Positions 17,468-26,123 of a stretch of 64,000 nt of DNA are shown in pieces (within the stretch, counting starts at the first letter, position 1; each line of letters starts with the position of its first letter). Where the stretch lies: NCBI RefSeq assembly GCF_000379725.1, contig NZ_KB903662.1, forward strand, positions 3,144 through 67,143. The letters run 5' to 3'. Below the pieces are notes generated by a model, which did not search any database, had not been told where the DNA came from, and was given only the letters and a program-made list of their open reading frames with translations. This DNA comes from Cytophaga aurantiaca DSM 3654. Lineage in GTDB: Bacteria; Bacteroidota; Bacteroidia; Cytophagales; Cytophagaceae. The position numbers were made by a program, and so were the translations under genes.

Positions 17468-18265
17468 ATGAAAAATATATTCATACTATTATCTACCCTT
17501 GTATTGTTTTCGTGTCAGAAAGTAATAGATATTCATCCGGCAACAGGAGACGTAAAAGTTATTATACAGGCATATTTATATACGGATTCTGTTGCCCATG
17601 TGGTAGTGACAAAGTCAACAGATTACTTAAGCACAACACCACCACCAAGTTTATCTTCTGCTACTGTTACATTAACAGATGATCATGGTAACTCAGAAGT
17701 ATTAACATGGAATGCTTCAAGACAACGTTTTGAAAGCAGTGTTATGAAAGGTATCGTTGACGAGACCTATACATTAAAAGTAGATTTGGAAGGGAAGTCG
17801 TACAGCGCTACCTCAACACTGCTATACCTGGATCAGGTTGACAGCATCACAGTTGTAAAGGAAGCAAAAACAACTTTTAATGATGAAGGATATTATATGA
17901 AGTTGTATGGTACAATTCCTACAAACGTAGATAAGTATTATTTATTCAAAGGGTATTCAGCTGGAAAGTTTTTGAATGGTCCGAATGATATTGTATATGC
18001 AGATAACACAATGATCTCCGGCAAGCTGGATGGTATTGATATGGGATATAAATGCGACTCACTTGCAATTGCGAAGCTTGAAATATATTCACTTACCTTA
18101 GGGGCTAATAAATTTTATTCCTCAGCAGAATTGCAACTGAATAACGATGGAGGCTTTTTCTCTACACCGCCGGCCAACGTTCCAAGTATGTTTAATAATG
18201 GCGCCGTTGGTTTATTCCAATGTTCAGACGTGCAGGTGCTGACAACGTATGTTGATCTTCAATAA
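17468..18265 (+). CDS. DUF4249 lipoprotein, first copy
   Basis: A 265-residue lipoprotein. The signal peptide MKNIFILLSTLVLFSC places the acylated cysteine at residue 16. Then comes KVIDIHPATGDVKVIIQAYL and the Ig-like DUF4249 strand pattern VTLTDDHGNSEVLTW. The family accompanies TonB-dependent receptors and is thought to sit on the outer membrane beside them; substrates are unknown. It lies 6 bases after the receptor gene, so it is cotranscribed. It is closely similar to the next gene along its whole length, showing a recent tandem duplication. A strong terminator follows. Confidence 0.88.
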   Translation: MKNIFILLSTLVLFSCQKVIDIHPATGDVKVIIQAYLYTDSVAHVVVTKSTDYLSTTPPPSLSSATVTLTDDHGNSEVLTWNASRQRFESSVMKGIVDETYTLKVDLEGKSYSATSTLLYLDQVDSITVVKEAKTTFNDEGYYMKLYGTIPTNVDKYYLFKGYSAGKFLNGPNDIVYADNTMISGKLDGIDMGYKCDSLAIAKLEIYSLTLGANKFYSSAELQLNNDGGFFSTPPANVPSMFNNGAVGLFQCSDVQVLTTYVDLQ

Positions 18266-18300
18266 AATCGGTAAAAGATAGTTTTTGGAAGTATAGTAAA

Positions 18301-18340
18301 GAGTGGTTAGATTGCTTAGCAGTCTAACCACTCTTTGTTT
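18301..18340 (+). terminator. Intrinsic terminator after the receptor/DUF4249 unit
   Basis: GAGTGGTTAGA pairs perfectly with TCTAACCACTC across an 11-base loop, followed by TTTGTTT. It lies 36 bases after the first DUF4249 stop and separates it from the second copy. Confidence 0.85.
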
Positions 18341-18347
18341 ACCCGCT

Positions 18348-18379
18348 TTCGTCAGATCACTTTTTTGTGGTCCTACGAA
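18348..18379. repeat. Hairpin repeat, copy 1
   Basis: TTCGTCAGATCAC and GTGGTCCTACGAA flank a T6 loop and pair with a few mismatches. A near-identical, better-paired copy lies after the second DUF4249 gene. It was probably copied with the gene in the tandem duplication. Confidence 0.65.
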
Positions 18380-18436
18380 TTGTTTTAAAAAATCAGAGAG
18401 CTTGGTATCGTACCTATATTTCGATTATAATTTATA

Positions 18437-19234
18437 ATGAGATCCATATTTTTAATAGTATCAGCTCTTGTATTATTTTCTTGTCAAAAAGTAATTGACA
18501 TTCATCCACCTACAGGGGAAGAAAAAGTTATTATACAAGCGTATTTATATACGGATACCACTGCGTATGCAATTATTACAAAATCGACAGATTACTTGTC
18601 GAAAAAGATACCGCCTCATATATCCAATGCTGTGGTAACATTGTTTGATGATCATGGTCATGCAGAAGTATTGAGATGGGATTTTGGAGCGCAACGCTTC
18701 GAAGGTAGATTCATGAAAGGCAAAGTAGCCGAGACCTATACATTAAAAGTAGATTTGGAAGGCAAGTCATATAGTGCAACTTCTACACTCTTATACTTAG
18801 ATCCGATGGATAGTATAACAGTTGTAAAAGAACCAAAAACAATTTTTCTTTATGAAGGATATTATATGAAGTTGTATGGAACAGTCCCTACAAACATAGA
18901 TAAATATTATTTATTCAATGGTTCTTCGAATGATGTGTCAGTGACTGGGTATAATTATATTAATTGTGCAGACAACAAACTGATTTCAGGAAAGTTGGAT
19001 GGTATGAATATGGGATATAAATGCGACTCCCTTGCAACTGCTGAACTTGAAATAAATTCGCTTACATTAGCGGCTTATAAATTTTATGAAGCAGCCAATT
19101 TACAGTTGAACAACGATGGTGGATTTTTTTCTACTCCACCAGCCAATGTGCCAAGTATGTTTAGTAATGGTGCAGTTGGTATATTCCAATGCTCGGACGT
19201 GCAGAGATTGTCGACGTATGTTAATGTCCAATAA
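18437..19234 (+). CDS. DUF4249 lipoprotein, second copy
   Basis: A 265-residue paralogue of the preceding gene with the same length and no visible gaps at the termini. The lipobox is LVLFSC with cysteine 16. Shared blocks include LKVDLEGKSYSATSTLLYL, LNNDGGFFSTPPANVPSMF and KVIIQAYLYTDT. The middle section around residue 170 (YLFNGSSNDVSVTGYNYINC) differs most, which is where ligand or partner contacts might have diverged. A terminator separates it from copy 1, so it may be transcribed from its own promoter in the 170-bp gap. Substrate unknown. Confidence 0.87.
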   Translation: MRSIFLIVSALVLFSCQKVIDIHPPTGEEKVIIQAYLYTDTTAYAIITKSTDYLSKKIPPHISNAVVTLFDDHGHAEVLRWDFGAQRFEGRFMKGKVAETYTLKVDLEGKSYSATSTLLYLDPMDSITVVKEPKTIFLYEGYYMKLYGTVPTNIDKYYLFNGSSNDVSVTGYNYINCADNKLISGKLDGMNMGYKCDSLATAELEINSLTLAAYKFYEAANLQLNNDGGFFSTPPANVPSMFSNGAVGIFQCSDVQRLSTYVNVQ

Positions 19235-19258
19235 AAATCAGCGAAATAGATTTTCGCT

Positions 19259-19325
19259 GTTGTTGGTATTCCCGCCAGCTCTGCAATTTGTATATGAACC
19301 GAAAATAACGCGGGCTACCAACAAC
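19259..19325. repeat. 67-bp GTTGTTGG palindromic element, copy 1
   Basis: GTTGTTGGTATTCCCGC and GCGGGCTACCAACAAC are inverted arms around a 34-base centre. A second copy with the same arm ends and the same centre length lies at 62303-62370. A small hairpin (CAGCGAAA/TTTCGCTG, 19239-19259) precedes it, and another half-arm (AGAAACACCAACAAC) follows near 19410. Confidence 0.75.
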
Positions 19326-19440
19326 ACACAGTTCTCAATGATTAATCTTCACATGGTTGTCGGTGATCTGCGCAAACGCGCTTCCTCTATATTTACTCGT
19401 GCTCAGGCAGAAACACCAACAACTGCAAAAAAAACTACAC

Positions 19441-19474
19441 ATTCGTCAGACCACTTTTTTGTGGTCCGACGAAT
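19441..19474. repeat. Hairpin repeat, copy 2
   Basis: ATTCGTC-A-GACCAC pairs with GTGGTC-C-GACGAAT around a T6 loop, a long hairpin with one central mismatch. It is nearly identical to the hairpin after DUF4249 copy 1 and lies between convergent genes, where it could limit read-through. Confidence 0.7.
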
Positions 19475-19496
19475 TACCTAACTAATAAAATCGATT

Positions 19497-20402
19497 TTAG
19501 TTCTTTTTCTTCGGCACCAGTATCTTTAGCGACTGCGGCACGCATCGTACATGGATCGATGTTCCCAGCATGATCGGTTCTCCGTCAATATGTGCAGGTC
19601 CTTCAGTATTTCGTTCAATCGTAATTGTTTCAAAAAAATCGTGGTGGATGTCTCGATCCCTATCCAGCTTTCCGGAAAAAAGTTTGTATACCTTTTCAAT
19701 AGCTTCAAGCACATTCACCGGTTTCATTAATACCATGTTCAATTGCTTATCGGATAGCGATGCATTGGGCGCAATAAATGCATTGTTGCCATATTGATTT
19801 GCATTGGCAAACGTACACAATAAAAACGTTCCGTTGATCTCTTTATCCTCGTTGATGCGAATGTGAAGCTGATCTCCTCTGTAACTGCGTACTTTTTTTA
19901 TAAATGCTTTGACATAGGTTTTTAAACCTCGGGTAGGCAATTCGTCGAATACTTTTGCAACGTGTGCATCCAGGCCGATTCCGGCTGTACAGAAAAAGGG
20001 TATACCATTAATGTTTCCGTTATCAATTGTTTGAACGGTGAAATTATTCATCAGCTCAATAGCTTTCAGCGGTTCGAGTGGTATACCCAAATGACGCGCT
20101 AAGCCATTGCCTGAACCCATTGGGATAATGCCCAAACTTGTTTTTGTATGCAGTAGGGAAGAAGCGATTTCATTCATTGTTCCATCACCGCCAACCGAAA
20201 TAACATAGGGGATACCTTCTTGGGCAGCTTCTGCAGCAATCTCTCTGCCATGGCCGGCATAACGTGTCAATACAATTTTGATTCTGTTGCGATCCGTTTT
20301 TAATGTATTGTAGATCATCTCAGAAATATTGTGTTTCCGAGTTGTGCCCGATACAGGGTTAATGATAAACAAAAATAAAATTTCCGGATTCGAATCTGTC
20401 AT
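19497..20402 (-). CDS. Diacylglycerol/lipid kinase family protein (YegS/DgkB-like)
   Basis: A 301-residue cytoplasmic lipid kinase. Motifs: FIINPVSGTTRKHNISEMI near residue 12, the ATP site SVGGDGTMNEIASSLLHTK near residue 70, and IPMGSGNGLARHLGIPLEP near 98. The C-terminal domain ends with an IDGEPIMLG segment, all typical of the DAGK catalytic family. It phosphorylates diacylglycerol or a similar lipid; the exact substrate is not readable from sequence. It ends convergently with the DUF4249 gene and has no obvious cotranscribed partner. Confidence 0.9.
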   Translation of the reverse strand: MTDSNPEILFLFIINPVSGTTRKHNISEMIYNTLKTDRNRIKIVLTRYAGHGREIAAEAAQEGIPYVISVGGDGTMNEIASSLLHTKTSLGIIPMGSGNGLARHLGIPLEPLKAIELMNNFTVQTIDNGNINGIPFFCTAGIGLDAHVAKVFDELPTRGLKTYVKAFIKKVRSYRGDQLHIRINEDKEINGTFLLCTFANANQYGNNAFIAPNASLSDKQLNMVLMKPVNVLEAIEKVYKLFSGKLDRDRDIHHDFFETITIERNTEGPAHIDGEPIMLGTSIHVRCVPQSLKILVPKKKN

Positions 20403-20479
20403 AGTGTATGTAAATATATAGAATGCAGACCGATGTGCAAATTTCGGGATTAGAAAAAATGAATGCTGATTGTGAATGT

Positions 20480-21133
20480 TTATTTCTTTTTCTCTCGGAA
20501 TAAATAATAACCAACCGTATACATTGCTTGAAACGTATTTACTTTTTCGTTCGTCTTATTAATATCAACAAATCCTCGATTTGCACGCATTTCAAAAAAC
20601 ATGCGTTTCTGCATGATAGAAAAACCCACACCTAATGTAATTCCTGAATTCCATGAAGTATAATCGCTGCTTATGTTTTGGAAAGAATCATCTCCGTTTT
20701 TTTGCTTGGCTGATATATTATAACCTGCAAAAGCTCCTGCAAGTAGATTTAAATTCACTTTGCTGTTTTTGAAAAATGTAAATTTTGCTAATACAGGAAT
20801 TTCAAAATATTGTAAACGAATTTTTACGTTTGTGTAATTGGTATAAACATCTCCAACTATGTTTGTTTGGTATGTATGTTGAGTATAATCTTTCCCTAGA
20901 GTTGTATAAATGAATTCTGTTTGAAGAGAAAAGAGTGTGTTGATCTTATAATTTGCTACGGCAGCAGCATTAAAATAAGTAAATCCCGTTGTACTGCTTT
21001 TCATGTCAGGGTCTTGGGTATGAATGAACATCAGGTCATTAAATGTTACTCCAGCTCTAACTCCCAGACGAATTTGTGCAGAAGCGGCTGCTGAAATTGT
21101 AATAAAAGTGAATAAAAGAATAAAGTGTTTCAT
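20480..21133 (-). CDS. Outer-membrane beta-barrel protein (PorT-like family)
   Basis: I start this protein at the ATG at 21133 because MKHFILLFTFITISAAASAQ is a clean signal peptide; an upstream in-frame ATG would add eight residues before it. The mature 198 residues begin IRLGVRAGVTFNDLM, the usual opening of Bacteroidota eight-strand barrels. Alternating strands follow (FSLQTEFIYTTLGKDY, YFEIPVLAKFTFF, NLNLLAGAFAGYNI, GITLGVGFSI) and it ends GYYLFREKKK. No specific role can be assigned. It lies between the lipid kinase and lptD genes on the same strand. Confidence 0.78.
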   Translation of the reverse strand: MKHFILLFTFITISAAASAQIRLGVRAGVTFNDLMFIHTQDPDMKSSTTGFTYFNAAAVANYKINTLFSLQTEFIYTTLGKDYTQHTYQTNIVGDVYTNYTNVKIRLQYFEIPVLAKFTFFKNSKVNLNLLAGAFAGYNISAKQKNGDDSFQNISSDYTSWNSGITLGVGFSIMQKRMFFEMRANRGFVDINKTNEKVNTFQAMYTVGYYLFREKKK

Positions 21134-21227
21134 AGCCCGGTAAAATTTAATGTACATAAACCGCTACCATAATAACTAGTTTGTACATCTTAAGTTAAAA
21201 ATCTTGAAAAACTGTTTGCAATCTCTA

Positions 21228-23987
21228 TCAATACCCACCCATATACGTCGCGTTTTGTTTGTTGATCTTTAGATCACGCAACAAAGAAGACTTCGCACTC
21301 AGTGTAAAGAAGAAAGATTGTCTGTCACCGAACGGTATTACGTTCAGACTCATTTGCCAGCAATGCAGATCTCTGAAAATCTGTATGGTTGTATAACCGA
21401 GTTTTTGATGTAACACATCGTAACCTGAAGTTACTTTTACTTTCCAGTTATCGGACACTTTAATATCTCCATTAAATGTAAGTGAATTGGTGTAGGTAGA
21501 TGGCGCCTCACCGATTTTACTGTAGCTGATATTATAACTGACAAATAAATTCCATGGTACATTAAAATCTACATATTGATCTGCACCTGCGATTACATAA
21601 TTGGCTGCATTCGGATTTAAGGTGCTTACAGGACGTTGGCTTTTTTGCCCGTTTGGATTTAAATTTGAACTTAATGAAATGCTGTAATTGGTTAGGGCTG
21701 CTGCTTTTTTGTTTTCTTTATTGTCTATCCAAAGATCGTTGGTACGTCTTTGATAATAGGTTTTTCCAATGACTGTATCCAGAACAGTGATATATGGATC
21801 AAATACACTGGAGAAGTTAAAGTCTACACGATCAAAGAAACGGCTGCGGGCTGTAAGATTGAATAGCGACCATTGCAGGGAGTCCGCACCAAAATTGTAG
21901 GAGCCGGATAGGTTTAAACTTTCCAGAAGTTTGATTTTTTTAGTCGGACTTAAACCGGTAGTATCTTTACGATCCCGCACTTTACCTTCAATGGTATTTT
22001 GAAGATTGATGCTTAAACTGTTGATGGTTCCGCTGCCGGGGCCGCCATAGATATAGCCGGCATACCTTGAAAAGGGCGTAGGTTCTTTACCCTGACTGGC
22101 GTTGTAAACAGCTTTGTTTGTATAGAAATAATTATCACCCGCCATTGCAACCATATCGGGTCTGTAGGTATAGGTAAACGTAGGAATAAGCGTATGGCGA
22201 ATCCCTTGCAAGATCTTGCTGTTCACTCTGTACATACCATATACACGGGTAGTTAAGCTGGCAGTAAAATTTGCAGAAAATGCAGTGTTTAATCCTTTGA
22301 TCGTATCTGTTGGCTCAACTACCAGAGGACCCATTCTTGGTGGTGTGCCGGTATAATGGTGAAGTGTATCGTAATCCAATTTTTCAGCATAGATCCAGTT
22401 TTCAAGATTAAGGCTGGGGTTTAAACTTAAATATTTAAGAAGCTTAAAGGTTGTACCGATTGGTACGGTGTTTTTAATACCCCATTGTCCTTGCTTCAGT
22501 ATTTCTTTGTAGTATGTTTGCATTGGTACAATAGTATCTGCGTATGTACCACCATCATTGAGCGTCACATTTTTTAAATGATTCGTAGCTACATATTTAG
22601 TACTTCCGTTGTATGCGATGTTTATTTTTTCATACCATTTATCTCCGTTGCCGACTTTGGATTTAAACGGATAGATCCGGTTCATAGAAAAGTTTACATC
22701 CGGCAGGGTAACGTTCATTACCTTGGTCTGTGTATTCTGATCTTGCCTGAAAGCAACCGATAAACTAAAAGGGGAGTTGCGGAATGCCTTTGACCAGGAG
22801 ACGTTGGAAGCAAAGTTGGTGCTTTGGTAATTGATCGGATTGTAAGTATTCGTCGTATAAAATTTACTTGAACTGATGTTCACGCTTGCAGATAAGCGGC
22901 TGGACTTATTACCAATGGTTGTGTGGTTCCAGATAATGTTGTACAACTCAGGTACTTTTGTTGTATCTGCAAAACCTTCTTTTACCTTGCTGTAACTGAA
23001 GGATGCATTGCCCGAGTAACTATACTTTTTGATGTAATTTGCTGAAGCGGAAACTCGGTAGCTTTTATTTGCATACAGGTCACCAACAATCTTTGCTCCG
23101 ACGTAATCGTTGACCGCCCAGTAATACCCGCCATTGCTGATAAAGAAACCTCTGCTTCTGGATTCACCGATGGTTGGAAAAATAATACCGGATTTACCTC
23201 TGCGTGTAACCGGGAAAAAACCCAGTGGCAAACCTAAAGGTGTTGGGATGCCCATGATCTCCATATGGAACGGGCCTGTAACAACTTTATCTCCGGGAAT
23301 AACTTTTAATTTACTTGCATTGATAGAATAGTGGGGATGCGGCAGATCACAGGTAGAGTACAACGCATGTTTCACATAGATCGCTTCCGGAGTTCTTTTT
23401 ACCGGTCCACCATGAATGTAACCATCTCCCTGTCGTGTTACAATTCCTTTAATGATCCCTTTTCCGCTTTTCATATTGTAACGAATTGAATCTGCCACAT
23501 ACATATCAGCACCTTCTTTAAATACAGGCTTTCCGATCACTCTACCGGTTAAGGTGTCAAGCTTGCCGTAAGCACTGACTTCGTTATCTACCCAGTTTAT
23601 AATTAAATATTCTGCCGTAATATTTTTACTTCCATAAGTTACTTTTGCCTCACCATACAGATAAACCCGTTGCTCAGCCATGCTCATGCGGATGGAATCA
23701 CGACAGGTATACTGTATCCGTGTTTCAATATCACTTTTAGGAATTTCAAGAGAGTCGACTGCGCTGATTTGCATCGAATCAAGCGTCTGGGTATGTTTTG
23801 TTTTTTTGTGTGTAGTATCTGCAATGGGCTTAAGCAGATCTTCTGTAAAATTCTGTTTTAAAGAATCAGATATAGGTGTTTGGGCATTGATTCGTTCCGC
23901 ATTTAAAATGCAGAAAATCAATGAAATTATACGGATTATACCGACTTTATATTTCAGAATTAAATTAAAATTCACAACTTTGGGCAA
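21228..23987 (-). CDS. lptD: LPS-assembly outer-membrane protein LptD-like
   Basis: This protein is expected to insert lipopolysaccharide into the outer leaflet at the end of the Lpt bridge. The 919 residues comprise a signal sequence ending ERINAQ near residue 36 and an OstA/LptA-like jelly-roll domain (about 95-260; EAKVTYGSKNITAEYLIINW, GIVTRQGDGYIHGGPVKRTP). A long barrel follows, with the family's GFFPVTRRGKSGIIFPTIGE and RGFFISNGGYYWAVNDYVGA at its start. The first codon is a TTG at 23987; a GTG four codons later is also possible. The amidase gene diverges 33 bases away. Confidence 0.88.
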   Translation of the reverse strand: MPKVVNFNLILKYKVGIIRIISLIFCILNAERINAQTPISDSLKQNFTEDLLKPIADTTHKKTKHTQTLDSMQISAVDSLEIPKSDIETRIQYTCRDSIRMSMAEQRVYLYGEAKVTYGSKNITAEYLIINWVDNEVSAYGKLDTLTGRVIGKPVFKEGADMYVADSIRYNMKSGKGIIKGIVTRQGDGYIHGGPVKRTPEAIYVKHALYSTCDLPHPHYSINASKLKVIPGDKVVTGPFHMEIMGIPTPLGLPLGFFPVTRRGKSGIIFPTIGESRSRGFFISNGGYYWAVNDYVGAKIVGDLYANKSYRVSASANYIKKYSYSGNASFSYSKVKEGFADTTKVPELYNIIWNHTTIGNKSSRLSASVNISSSKFYTTNTYNPINYQSTNFASNVSWSKAFRNSPFSLSVAFRQDQNTQTKVMNVTLPDVNFSMNRIYPFKSKVGNGDKWYEKINIAYNGSTKYVATNHLKNVTLNDGGTYADTIVPMQTYYKEILKQGQWGIKNTVPIGTTFKLLKYLSLNPSLNLENWIYAEKLDYDTLHHYTGTPPRMGPLVVEPTDTIKGLNTAFSANFTASLTTRVYGMYRVNSKILQGIRHTLIPTFTYTYRPDMVAMAGDNYFYTNKAVYNASQGKEPTPFSRYAGYIYGGPGSGTINSLSINLQNTIEGKVRDRKDTTGLSPTKKIKLLESLNLSGSYNFGADSLQWSLFNLTARSRFFDRVDFNFSSVFDPYITVLDTVIGKTYYQRRTNDLWIDNKENKKAAALTNYSISLSSNLNPNGQKSQRPVSTLNPNAANYVIAGADQYVDFNVPWNLFVSYNISYSKIGEAPSTYTNSLTFNGDIKVSDNWKVKVTSGYDVLHQKLGYTTIQIFRDLHCWQMSLNVIPFGDRQSFFFTLSAKSSLLRDLKINKQNATYMGGY

Positions 23988-24020
23988 AGTTATTGGATTA
24001 ACTTCATAAATGGCTACAAG

Positions 24021-24794
24021 GTGAAAAAAAATCTTTCGATACTTTTTACTGTAATAATACTAACATTATCATCATTTTCACCACTTGGGGTGCACTCATA
24101 CAAAGTTCGTACCATAGTTCTGGATGCGGGTCATGGTGGAAAAGATCCTGGTTGTCATGGTACTACCGGTGTAGAGGCGAAAGTGACCCTTGCAGTAGCG
24201 CTGGAATTGGGCAGGATCATCAAAGAGAATATGCCTACGACCAAGGTGTATTATACCCGAATGTCTGATAATTTTATTGAATTGCACGACCGTGCAAATA
24301 TTGCCAACCGCAACGATGCAGACCTTTTTATATCCATTCATTGCAATTCAGGACCTACAGCTGCTTATGGCACAGAAACCTATGTAATGGGACTGCATGC
24401 TTCAGAAGATAATCTGGCAGTTGCAAAACGCGAAAATGAGGTTGTTTTAAACGAAACGGATTATAAAAAGAACTACGATGGTTTTGATCCGAAATCTCCA
24501 CAGGCACATATACTTTTTTCACTTTACCAAAATGCGTATATTGAAAACAGTATTCTGATGGCATCGAAGATCGAACATCAATTTTCGGCACGTGTCGGCA
24601 GAAGCAGCAGAGGGGTTAAACAAGCTGGTTTTTTAGTGCTTTGGAAAACTACCATGCCAAGTGTACTGATAGAACTGGGTTATCTGACAAATGCCGCTGA
24701 AGAAAAATACCTGACGAATAAAAGCAATCAGGTATTGCTGGCTTCAGGCATTTACCGAGCAATTAAAGAATACAAAACAGAAATAGAAAATTAG
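24021..24794 (+). CDS. N-acetylmuramoyl-L-alanine amidase (Amidase_3)
   Basis: A periplasmic zinc amidase that cuts the bond between N-acetylmuramic acid and the stem peptide. The 257 residues start with a signal sequence (up to about residue 26). Zinc ligands are H38 in LDAGHGGKDPG, E52 in GVEAKVT, and the histidine of LFISIHCNSG near 107. The catalytic glutamate is in SVLIELGYLTNA near 218. There is no extra AMIN or SH3 domain. The start is a GTG at 24021. An MCE-domain gene follows 22 bases later, so the two probably form one operon. Confidence 0.93.
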   Translation: MKKNLSILFTVIILTLSSFSPLGVHSYKVRTIVLDAGHGGKDPGCHGTTGVEAKVTLAVALELGRIIKENMPTTKVYYTRMSDNFIELHDRANIANRNDADLFISIHCNSGPTAAYGTETYVMGLHASEDNLAVAKRENEVVLNETDYKKNYDGFDPKSPQAHILFSLYQNAYIENSILMASKIEHQFSARVGRSSRGVKQAGFLVLWKTTMPSVLIELGYLTNAAEEKYLTNKSNQVLLASGIYRAIKEYKTEIEN

Positions 24795-24816
24795 TCTTTA
24801 CCATACACTACTACGA

Positions 24817-25740
24817 GTGAAAATATCAAAAGAATTTAAAGTTGGCTTAATGACCCTGGTTGCAGGAGTTACATTGTATCTTGGGTTTAACTTTTTGAAA
24901 GGGGCGGATGTATTTTCTAATTCCAATACCTACTACATAAAATATTCTAAAGTAGACGGACTGGCACCTTCAAATCCGGTTTTAATTAACGGATTTCAGG
25001 TAGGTAAAGTAAAAACGCTGACTTTAAATCAACAGGATAATAACAGCATTCTGGTTTCGATCGAAGTAAACAAAGAAATTCTGGTTGGCGATGGTACCTA
25101 TGCAGAAATTGCAAAGGACTTGTTGGGAAGTATGAGTATTGTATTGAAAATGGGCAAAAATACCAGACAGTTTGCAAACAAAGATACCATTACAGGCGGC
25201 TTTCAGATGAGTCTTACCGATATGCTGGGTAATAAGGCTTATCCGGTAATCGATCATTTGGATACTACACTGGTACATATCAGCCATATGCTCGATAACG
25301 ATATGCGTTCAAAGTTGTACGGTACGCTGGCAAATCTTGAAGCCATATCCGGCATGTTGAAAACAACCATGCAATCGGGACAAAACAATATGGATGGCAC
25401 GTTCCGGAATTTAAATATCCTGACTGCAAATCTGGTTGAAACAGAAAAAAGATTAACTCCGATCTTAAATAAATTCGGATCGCTTGCAGATACATTGAAC
25501 GATCTGGAATTGAAGCAGGCGGTTACAAATGCAAATGTCTTATTGGTTGAATTGAACAAGTCTGCTCAGAAATTAAACAGCGGCGAAGGTTCATTGGGCG
25601 CGATGTTAAATGATAAAGCTGCGTACGACAATCTGAATAAAACACTTACTGATCTGGATGCTTTACTGCTTCACATCAACAAAGACCCGAATCATTTCTT
25701 TGCACCGTTCGGTAAGAAAGAGAAAGCGAAGAAAAAGTAG
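24817..25740 (+). CDS. MlaD family protein (MCE domain)
   Basis: A 307-residue inner-membrane-anchored lipid-transport protein. One N-terminal helix (VGLMTLVAGVTLYLGFNFLK) is followed by the MCE domain at about 38-115 (YYIKYSKVDGLAPSNPVLIN, GFQVGKVKTL). The C-terminal half is helical with heptad-like spacing, as expected for the coiled tube of MCE proteins. The usual ATPase (MlaF) and permease (MlaE) genes are not next to it, so they must be elsewhere if this is a full ABC system. The start is a GTG. The stop codon TAG is the first part of a dispersed repeat. Confidence 0.9.
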   Translation: MKISKEFKVGLMTLVAGVTLYLGFNFLKGADVFSNSNTYYIKYSKVDGLAPSNPVLINGFQVGKVKTLTLNQQDNNSILVSIEVNKEILVGDGTYAEIAKDLLGSMSIVLKMGKNTRQFANKDTITGGFQMSLTDMLGNKAYPVIDHLDTTLVHISHMLDNDMRSKLYGTLANLEAISGMLKTTMQSGQNNMDGTFRNLNILTANLVETEKRLTPILNKFGSLADTLNDLELKQAVTNANVLLVELNKSAQKLNSGEGSLGAMLNDKAAYDNLNKTLTDLDALLLHINKDPNHFFAPFGKKEKAKKK

Positions 25741-25757
25741 TCAGTGGTCAGTAAAGA
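25738..25757 (+). repeat. TAGTCAGTGGTCAGTAAA repeat at a stop codon, copy 1
   Basis: The stop codon of the MCE gene is the TAG of TAGTCAGTGGTCAGTAAAGA. Related copies end the MsrB and unknown genes near 29.2 kb and the antiporter at 42.88 kb. Confidence 0.75.
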
Positions 25758-25806
25758 GTTTTAAGTAGTAGGTTTTAAGTTTTAAGATTACACTATTTGG
25801 ACTTCC

Positions 25807-25857
25807 TCGCGCCAGTCTTCAGACTGGTGTGTACCATTCGGCAGTCTGAAGACTGCA
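25807..25857. repeat. Twin-palindrome element (CAGTCTTCAGACTG), copy 1
   Basis: CAGTCTTCAGACTG (25813-25826) and CAGTCTGAAGACTG (25842-25855) are each near-palindromes joined by GTGTGTACCATTCGG. A similar unit at 60217-60267 shares CTCGCGCCAGTCTTCAGACT and the following GTGTGT..CATTC.GCAGTCT. Confidence 0.75.
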
Positions 25858-25940
25858 CAGTGCCAGAAACGATAGAGACAAGAAATAAGGGGATGCATAG
25901 CTCATGGTCTGTAGCCATAGGTTCTAAAAATAAAATTTAC

Positions 25941-25980
25941 AAACAAAAGCCCCGGAGTATATCCGGGGCTTTTGTTTTTT
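25941..25980. terminator. Intrinsic terminator, probably bidirectional
   Basis: AAACAAAAGCCCCGGA pairs with TCCGGGGCTTTTGTTT around a 5-base loop and is followed by more T residues. It lies 200 bases past the MCE stop and is the only clear terminator of the amidase-MCE unit. Confidence 0.85.
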
Positions 25981-26123
25981 CGTAAGACTAAAAAAGGATT
26001 ATATTGTATTTGTAAGGTTTTGTGAATCAAGAAACGAATCCACTTTACACTCTAAACTTTACACTTAAAACGTTTAACCAACGTTCTTAAAACATAAAAC
26101 TTACTACATAAAACTTTTTTACA

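Larger units (their letters stand above)
25758..26114. repeat. 357-bp intergenic block flanked by 29-bp inverted repeats
   Basis: The left arm begins GTTTTAAGTAGTAGGTTTTA (25758-25786). The right arm (26086-26114) is its reverse complement apart from about three mismatches. Inside lie a paired-palindrome element and an intrinsic terminator. I see no open reading frame with protein character. The block fills the gap between the MCE and carboxyltransferase genes. Related TTTTAAG/CTTAAAA strings occur at 43.99-44.13 kb. Confidence 0.65.

Noticed and set aside
19116-19481. 121-codon open frame on the plus strand overlapping the second DUF4249 gene
   Set aside because: It is mostly the shifted frame of the DUF4249 3' end and then runs through palindromic repeats. 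The composition is not protein-like and there is no ribosome site.
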